In this document: in pieces, positions 5,850-9,765 of the stretch | How positions within the stretch are numbered: position 1 is the stretch's first letter | Layout of the letters: each line of letters starts with the position of its first letter | Origin: Candidatus Omnitrophota bacterium | Lineage (GTDB): Bacteria; Omnitrophota; Koll11; JAHIPI01 | Length of the DNA stretch: 9,765 nt | Direction of reading: 5' to 3' | Assembly (NCBI GenBank): GCA_028718265.1 | Contig: JAQUMG010000056.1 | Coordinates: forward strand, 1-9,765 | Notes under the pieces: generated by a model | The model's input: the letters and a program-made list of their open reading frames with translations, nothing else | Databases searched by the model: none | Told to the model about the DNA's origin: nothing | Translations under genes and position numbers: made by a program

Positions 5850-6485
5850 ATGGACAGCAAAAAAATCCCGAAGAGCGCTATATCCCGGATATCACTTTAT
5901 CTGAGAGAAGTTAACAGACTCGAAAAAGAAGGCAAGGACAAAGTTTCGTCGACGGAGCTGGGCGAGCTGACGGGCCTTACCGATGCGCAGGTGCGTAAGG
6001 ATTTTTCGTACTTCGGCCAGTTCGGCAGGTCGGGCGCAGGTTATGAAGTGCCGCAGCTCAAGAAGATAATAGAAAAATTGCTCGGTAAAGACAAGGTCTG
6101 GGAAATAGTACTGGTAGGCGCGGGCAATATAGGATCAGCGTTATTAAGATACCCTGGTTTTAGAAACCAGGGTTTTATTATTAAAGAGGTATTTGACGCC
6201 GACCCGAAAAAAATAGACAAGCGCTACGGAGATGTTACGGTAAAGGACGTAAAAGGCCTTGAAGAAGCTGTTAAGGCAAGTAAGAATGTAAAAATAGCCA
6301 TTATAGCCGTTCCGGCGGACAGCGCGCAGATAGTAGCCGAGATGCTCGTAAAGGCCGGGATAAAATGCATATTGAACTTCGCGCCGGTATTGCTCAAGAC
6401 TAACGGCGGAGTTATGGTAAAAAACATAGACCTCTCGAATGAACTCGAGAGTTTTTCATTTTTCCTGTCGTCGAACGGAGATTAG
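5850..6485 (+). CDS. rex: Redox-sensing transcriptional repressor Rex
   Basis: Rex binds DNA when NADH is low and is released when NADH rises, controlling fermentation, hydrogenase and respiration genes. The 211 residues show the winged-helix DNA-binding domain (about 1-80), with KIPKSAISRISLYLRE, TDAQVRKDFSYFGQFG and GAGYEV. A Rossmann NAD(H) domain follows with VLVGAGNIGSALL (GxGxxG at 90-95), VFDADP and IIAVPA. It ends with the dimer-swap region ILNFAPVLL...VKNIDLSNELESFSFFLS. Length and motifs are typical of an active protein. Only a weak, distant AAGG precedes ATG 5850. A Rex-type operator 20 bases upstream implies autorepression. The hydrogenase-like genes start 5 bases after the stop, so Rex probably controls them. 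Two hairpins with T-tracts lie inside the coding sequence (see separate entries). Confidence 0.96.
   Translation: MDSKKIPKSAISRISLYLREVNRLEKEGKDKVSSTELGELTGLTDAQVRKDFSYFGQFGRSGAGYEVPQLKKIIEKLLGKDKVWEIVLVGAGNIGSALLRYPGFRNQGFIIKEVFDADPKKIDKRYGDVTVKDVKGLEEAVKASKNVKIAIIAVPADSAQIVAEMLVKAGIKCILNFAPVLLKTNGGVMVKNIDLSNELESFSFFLSSNGD
6151..6176 (+). terminator. Terminator-like hairpin inside rex
   Basis: ACCCTGGTTT (6151-6160) and AAACCAGGGT (6164-6173) form a perfect 10-bp stem with a 3-base loop (TAG), followed directly by TTTTATTATTA. This is the layout of an intrinsic terminator, but it lies within codons for about residues 101-109 of Rex, in the Rossmann domain. Translating ribosomes would normally melt it. 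It may be active only when translation of rex is slow, acting as a polarity or attenuation site, or it may be chance. Confidence 0.45.
6432..6463 (+). terminator. Terminator-like hairpin at the 3' end of rex
   Basis: CTCTCGA (6432-6438) and TCGAGAG (6445-6451) form a 7-bp stem with a 6-base loop, followed by TTTTTCATTTTT (6452-6463). It ends 22 bases before the rex stop and 27 bases before the next start codon. It could lower transcription from rex into the hydrogenase-like genes. The stem is short and still inside the coding sequence, so its activity is uncertain. Confidence 0.4.
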
Positions 6486-6490
6486 CCTTA

Positions 6491-7552
6491 ATGAAACAGA
6501 AGTTTCTTGCAAAAGATAATTTCAGGATTTTCGTAGAGGCGCTTGCCGGTACCTACGATGTGTATCATATCGAAAAAGACATAAAAGGCAACCTGCACCT
6601 TGTGCGCTTTTCCGGTGATGCCGATAATGTGGTGATCGGCGGAGTCAGACCCTTCGAGCCGCTCAAGAACTTTTTCTTTATGTCGCGCGAAAAAGTCGTG
6701 GACGGTTACGAAAAATCGGGGGACGTAGGTGCCGATACGCGGAAGCCTTTCTGTATCATAGGCGTTAAAAACTGCGACCTCGCCGGCATGGATACGCAGG
6801 ACTTTGTATTTTCGCAGGGAGATTTCAAGGACCCGTTCTACATAAGGAACCGCGAGAATAATTTTATTATCGGCTCGGATTGCACCTACGCGATAGACAC
6901 ATGCTTCTGCCACTCTCTCGGTATCAAACATTATCCGGAGAAGCATTACGATATATCGCTGTCGACGCTGGCCAGGGGGTATCTTGTGGAGGGGCATACG
7001 GACAGCGGCCTGAAGTTTATGGAAAGGCACAGCGGAATCTTCGGCGATGCCGACGAAAAACACATCGAGGAAAGGGACCACACAAGAAAGCACGTCGCTG
7101 AACAGGTCGACGAGAATATAAGAAAAAATAACATACCTCATTGCTCCGAATTCAAAGAAATAATAAAAATGAATCTTGAGTCTCCCGTATGGGAAACGGA
7201 AGTTAAGACGTGCGTTGAGTGCGGGTGCTGCAACGTAGTATGTCCGACCTGCCACTGTTTCTATCTGGCGGATGCCGAAGAAGCAGGAAACAAAGAAGTG
7301 CGCTATAAGATGTGGGACGCGTGTATGTACAAAAGATTCGCCCGCGTTGCCGGAGGCGCGAACGCAAGGCCGCATCTCTGGATGAGGCTCAGGAACAGAT
7401 TCGAGAAGAAATTTGATTTTTTCCCGGACGTTGCGGGTTTTTATGCCTGCACGGGTTGCGGCAGGTGTTTTTCCGGTTGTCCGGCAAAGATAGATATAAG
7501 GCGGATACTGAAGAACCTTGTAGCGGAGAAAAAGGCGAAGTCGCATGAATAA
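6491..7552 (+). CDS. Sulfhydrogenase beta / AsrA-like 4Fe-4S protein
   Basis: This 353-residue iron-sulfur protein resembles the beta subunit of archaeal sulfhydrogenase (HydB) and anaerobic sulfite reductase AsrA. Both partner an FAD/NAD(P) subunit, which is the next gene. Visible features are VKNCDLAG (Cys95), a middle SDCTYAIDTCFC (Cys131, 138, 140), CVECGCCNVVCPTCHC (Cys241, 244, 246, 247, 251, 254, 256) and a C-terminal CTGCGRCFSGCP (Cys320, 323, 326, 330). The last two regions should hold two [4Fe-4S] clusters carrying electrons between the flavin subunit and the rest of the complex. GGAG (6477-6480) precedes the ATG by 10 bases. The stop overlaps the next gene by 8 bases. No AsrC gene is nearby, and the downstream membrane subunit favours a hydrogenase or complex-I-like role over sulfite reduction. 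Confidence 0.85.
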   Translation: MKQKFLAKDNFRIFVEALAGTYDVYHIEKDIKGNLHLVRFSGDADNVVIGGVRPFEPLKNFFFMSREKVVDGYEKSGDVGADTRKPFCIIGVKNCDLAGMDTQDFVFSQGDFKDPFYIRNRENNFIIGSDCTYAIDTCFCHSLGIKHYPEKHYDISLSTLARGYLVEGHTDSGLKFMERHSGIFGDADEKHIEERDHTRKHVAEQVDENIRKNNIPHCSEFKEIIKMNLESPVWETEVKTCVECGCCNVVCPTCHCFYLADAEEAGNKEVRYKMWDACMYKRFARVAGGANARPHLWMRLRNRFEKKFDFFPDVAGFYACTGCGRCFSGCPAKIDIRRILKNLVAEKKAKSHE

Positions 7553-8363
7553 CCCGTATTGCCCCGTAAAGGGAAGAATAACAGAAATCATCGATGAGAC
7601 GCCTAATATAAAGACGTTTAAACTCAAACTGGATAAAAATATCCCGTTTAAGACGGGCCAGTTTGTGGAAATGACCGTGCCGGGCATCGGCGAGGCGCCG
7701 TTTACTCCGTCGTCAAATCCGAAGACGGAAGACAGTATGGACCTGACCATAATGAAGACCGGAAGAGTTACGGGCGTACTGCACGGCATGAAATCGGGCG
7801 ATGAGATAGCCGTGCGCGGGCCTTACGGAATCGGGTATCCTCTTACTACTTTTTACGGGAAAGAAATATTGATAGTGGGCGGTGGTGTCGGATTAGCGCC
7901 GTTAAGGAGTCTGATATTAGCGCTTTTGAACGAAAGAAAAAAATACAAAAGAGTTATCATAAAATACGGTTCGCGTTCCCCGAAAGATATCGTATATAAG
8001 AATTTAATAAAGGAATGGTCCGGAAATAAAGAGCTGGAGCTGGAAGTTACGGTTGATACGGGGGATGAGACGTGGAAAGGCAACGTCGGCCTCATAACCA
8101 CGCTGCTTAAAAAAGATATGGGTATAGATGTTGCCAATAGCGTTGCCATCGTATGCGGTCCGCCGATAATGATGAAGTTTACGACATTCAAGCTGATAGA
8201 TATAGGATACACGGCGCAAAATATCCATCTTTCGATGGAAAAGAATATGTCCTGCGGTCTCGGACAGTGCGGCCACTGCAGGATCGGGCCCTATTACGCA
8301 TGCAAAGACGGCCCGGTTTTTACGTATGACAAAATAAGCGGGTTACACGGCATATGGGAATAA
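7545..8363 (+). CDS. Sulfhydrogenase gamma / AsrB-like FAD/NAD(P)-binding protein
   Basis: The 272 residues form a ferredoxin-reductase-type module. An FAD-binding barrel comes first (GQFVEMTVPG, FTPSS, then RGPYGIGYP), followed by an NAD(P)-binding domain with VGGGVGLAPLRSL and the CGPPIMM motif. A C-terminal [2Fe-2S] site has Cys237, 242, 245 and 253 in the context MSCGLGQCGHC...YYACKDGPVF. This is the layout of HydG, AsrB and dihydroorotate dehydrogenase electron-transfer subunits. With the upstream beta-like protein it should oxidise or reduce NAD(P)H and pass electrons through Fe-S clusters. Whether it prefers NAD or NADP cannot be read here. It overlaps both neighbours (8 bases upstream, 10 downstream), so the three genes are translationally coupled. 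Confidence 0.9.
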   Translation: MNNPYCPVKGRITEIIDETPNIKTFKLKLDKNIPFKTGQFVEMTVPGIGEAPFTPSSNPKTEDSMDLTIMKTGRVTGVLHGMKSGDEIAVRGPYGIGYPLTTFYGKEILIVGGGVGLAPLRSLILALLNERKKYKRVIIKYGSRSPKDIVYKNLIKEWSGNKELELEVTVDTGDETWKGNVGLITTLLKKDMGIDVANSVAIVCGPPIMMKFTTFKLIDIGYTAQNIHLSMEKNMSCGLGQCGHCRIGPYYACKDGPVFTYDKISGLHGIWE

Positions 8364-8860
8364 AAAAAATACTGATAGATCTGGATTTATACGGCGAAAA
8401 TCGCGACGGGGAATTCGGTTGCAGCTATTTTTACCATTCCGACAATAAAGGCGTGCGCTCGCTCGTCGAGCTGGCGACTTATGCCATTATCTGCAGGAAG
8501 TGCGAGCTGGCTGCATGCATCCAGTCCTGTCCGAATGAGGCGCTGGGCAGGAAAGAGGAAGACAAGATTTTGCAGAAATACAATATGCGGTGCACCAGCT
8601 GCAAATCATGCGTAAACGGCTGCCCGTTCGGCACTATTTACCCTGAGATGATGACATATCTTGTGCCGAGGTGCGATTTTTGCCTCGATAAAATGATGAA
8701 AGACGAAATTCCTGCCTGCGTCAAGAATTCGCCGTCAGGCGTCCTGACATACGGCGACTTTAATGAAGATAAGGAAAAGAACATATCAGCCGTCAGTAAG
8801 AATATATTAGTAAAAGCGGAGCACTGGGAACTAAACGGCATTCCCAAAAAGGCAAAGTGA
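8354..8860 (+). CDS. CooF/HycB-like ferredoxin subunit with one altered cluster
   Basis: The 168-residue protein has the layout of four-cluster electron carriers such as CooF and HycB, which bridge electrons to group 4 [NiFe] hydrogenases. Motif II is CRKCELAACIQSCP (Cys47, 50, 55, 59), motif III CTSCKSCVNGCPFG (Cys80, 83, 86, 90) and motif IV CDFC...PACVKNSP (Cys107, 110, 122, with Ser126 where the fourth Cys is expected). Motif I would start near residue 13, but Tyr13, Asn16 and Gly19 replace its first three cysteines and only Cys23 remains. In this fold motifs I and IV share two clusters, so one cluster seems lost and one kept. It overlaps the previous gene by 10 bases and the next by 4. 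It is expected to be cytoplasmic and docked on the membrane complex. Confidence 0.85.
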   Translation: MGIKKILIDLDLYGENRDGEFGCSYFYHSDNKGVRSLVELATYAIICRKCELAACIQSCPNEALGRKEEDKILQKYNMRCTSCKSCVNGCPFGTIYPEMMTYLVPRCDFCLDKMMKDEIPACVKNSPSGVLTYGDFNEDKEKNISAVSKNILVKAEHWELNGIPKKAK

Positions 8861-9765
8861 AGATATTGGAGCCATTATTACAATTTGTGGTATTTCCCGG
8901 ATTTGTATTTACGGCCGCGGCAGGACTTTTTATGTGCTGGCTCGACAGGAAAATAACGGCAAGGATTCAGTACAGGATAGGCCCGCCATGGTATCAGCCG
9001 CTCGTGGATATCATGAAATTGCTCGGAAAAGAAACGATGCTTCCTGCCGGCGCTTCGAAGAGTTTTTTTCTTACAGTACCTCTCATAGGCTTAGCCGGCG
9101 TTACTCTTGTATCCACGTTGTTATGTCTTACAGATTTTAATACTAAGGTCGGTTTCATAGGCGACGTTATAGTAGTTCTTTATTTACTGACGCTGCCGGC
9201 CCTGAGCATAATACTCGGCGGATTCGGCTCGAGCAATCCGCTCGCGAGCGTCGGATCGTCAAGAGAGATGAAGCTGGTCCTTTCATATGAATTACCTTTT
9301 ATACTGGCGCTTATTGTGCCGGTGATAAAATCCGGCGGGATATTGATGATCGGCGGTATTTTAGATTACCAGATAGCCGAAGGCGCCGTATTTAACAGCT
9401 GGTCGGGTTTTCTTGCCCTGGTAGCGGCCATACTTTGCGCGCAGGCGAAATTAGGGCTCGTGCCGTTTGATATTTCGGAAGCAGAAACGGAAATCGTGGG
9501 CGGCACACTGATAGAATATTCCGGCCCGCCGCTTGCTATTTTCAAGCTGACAAAGGCGATGTTACTATTTACGCTGCCCCTGTTTTTGGTTATCATGTTT
9601 CTGGGCGGTATCGCCTTAAGCGGAGTGTCGGTTCTTTTAGGGCTCCTCAAACTATTGGCCTTATTGGTCGTAATCGTTCTGATACGTAACACGAACCCGA
9701 GGCTGAGAGTAGATCAGGCGCTTCAATTTTTTTGGGGACCTGTCACGGTAATAGCCGCTATTGCC
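8857..9765 (+). CDS. NuoH/EchB/HycD-like membrane subunit (3' end outside window)
   Basis: The frame from GTG 8857 stays open for 303 codons to the window edge. The product is strongly hydrophobic, with about seven or eight membrane segments (for example near 5-28, 69-91, 100-123, 141-158, 184-200, 226-250 and 255-276). Family motifs are DRKITARIQYRIGP (30-43), GSSREMKLVLSYELPF (133-148), PFDISEAETEIVGG (203-216), EYSG (220-223) and NPRLRVDQ. These mark the NuoH-type proton-channel subunit that anchors the hydrophilic arm of complex I and group 4 hydrogenases. The charged residues (Glu145, Asp205, Glu208, Glu210, Glu212) fit the quinone-site/E-channel region of that family. GTG overlaps the previous stop (GTGA). 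At about 300 residues it is nearly complete. Whether it serves a hydrogenase or an Ehr-type complex depends on downstream genes. Confidence 0.92.
   Translation, partial: MKILEPLLQFVVFPGFVFTAAAGLFMCWLDRKITARIQYRIGPPWYQPLVDIMKLLGKETMLPAGASKSFFLTVPLIGLAGVTLVSTLLCLTDFNTKVGFIGDVIVVLYLLTLPALSIILGGFGSSNPLASVGSSREMKLVLSYELPFILALIVPVIKSGGILMIGGILDYQIAEGAVFNSWSGFLALVAAILCAQAKLGLVPFDISEAETEIVGGTLIEYSGPPLAIFKLTKAMLLFTLPLFLVIMFLGGIALSGVSVLLGLLKLLALLVVIVLIRNTNPRLRVDQALQFFWGPVTVIAAIA

Noticed and set aside
6488..7789. A 433-codon open frame on the minus strand
   Set aside because: It lies opposite the Fe-S protein gene at 6491-7552 and the start of the flavin protein gene, both of which have clear family motifs. 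Its translation shows no recognisable domain. It is an antisense shadow of codon bias.
6491..8363. Anaerobic sulfite reductase (asrAB) as the identity of the two genes
   Set aside because: The proteins fit AsrA/AsrB about as well as HydB/HydG, but no AsrC (siroheme) gene follows. The coupled CooF-like and NuoH-like genes point to a hydrogenase or complex-I-like assembly.
1..9765. CRISPR arrays, tRNA or rRNA genes, insertion sequences, integrases
   Set aside because: I read for direct repeats with regular spacers, tRNA-like cloverleaf segments and transposase motifs and saw none. The window looks like core chromosome rather than a mobile island.

Overview
The window looks like about 9.8 kb of the chromosome of an anaerobic bacterium with hydrogen-based energy metabolism. 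All recognised genes lie on the + strand, densely packed with short gaps or overlaps. A Rex repressor gene argues for a bacterium and against an archaeon. The gene mix (hyp maturation genes, an Ech/Hyc-type membrane subunit, an archaeal-style sulfur-assimilation pair, a DUF6132 mini-protein) and medium GC content recall uncultured fermentative lineages such as Omnitrophota or Elusimicrobiota. That placement is a guess from gene content, not from a marker gene.

Region 1 (1-2645) is a [NiFe]-hydrogenase maturation operon in the order hypF (3' end only), hypC, hypD, hypE. These proteins make the Fe(CN)2CO group: HypF and HypE produce the cyanide ligands, and HypC and HypD hold the iron. A very strong 14-bp hairpin sits between hypC and hypD and overlaps a spurious GTG start of hypD.

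Region 2 (2659-4658) holds small accessory genes: a UPF0280 (COG2122, ApbE-like) protein, a NIL-domain two-cluster ferredoxin, a 52-residue DUF6132 membrane peptide, a 66-residue lipoprotein and an OsmC-like protein. The first two match two parts of the sulfide-dependent homocysteine pathway known from methanogens.

Region 3 (4680-5708) is a pyruvate kinase that ends after the catalytic A/B domains and lacks the usual C-terminal regulatory domain.

Region 4 (5709-9765) begins with a TTGACA-type promoter and a near-perfect Rex-type operator, followed by rex. Then come a chain of overlapping genes: a sulfhydrogenase-beta/AsrA-like Fe-S protein, a sulfhydrogenase-gamma/AsrB-like FAD-NAD(P)-[2Fe-2S] protein, a CooF/HycB-like ferredoxin and the start of a NuoH/EchB/HycD-like membrane subunit that runs off the right edge. 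I read this as a Rex-controlled operon for a membrane-bound, energy-converting hydrogenase or related complex with a pyridine-nucleotide module. The hyp genes upstream would mature its [NiFe] subunit if one is encoded downstream. Rex would sense NADH/NAD+ and so couple expression to the need to dispose of or recover reducing power.

Region 4 also holds two terminator-like hairpins inside rex, and a CooF-like protein in which exactly the ligands of one Fe-S cluster appear to have been lost.
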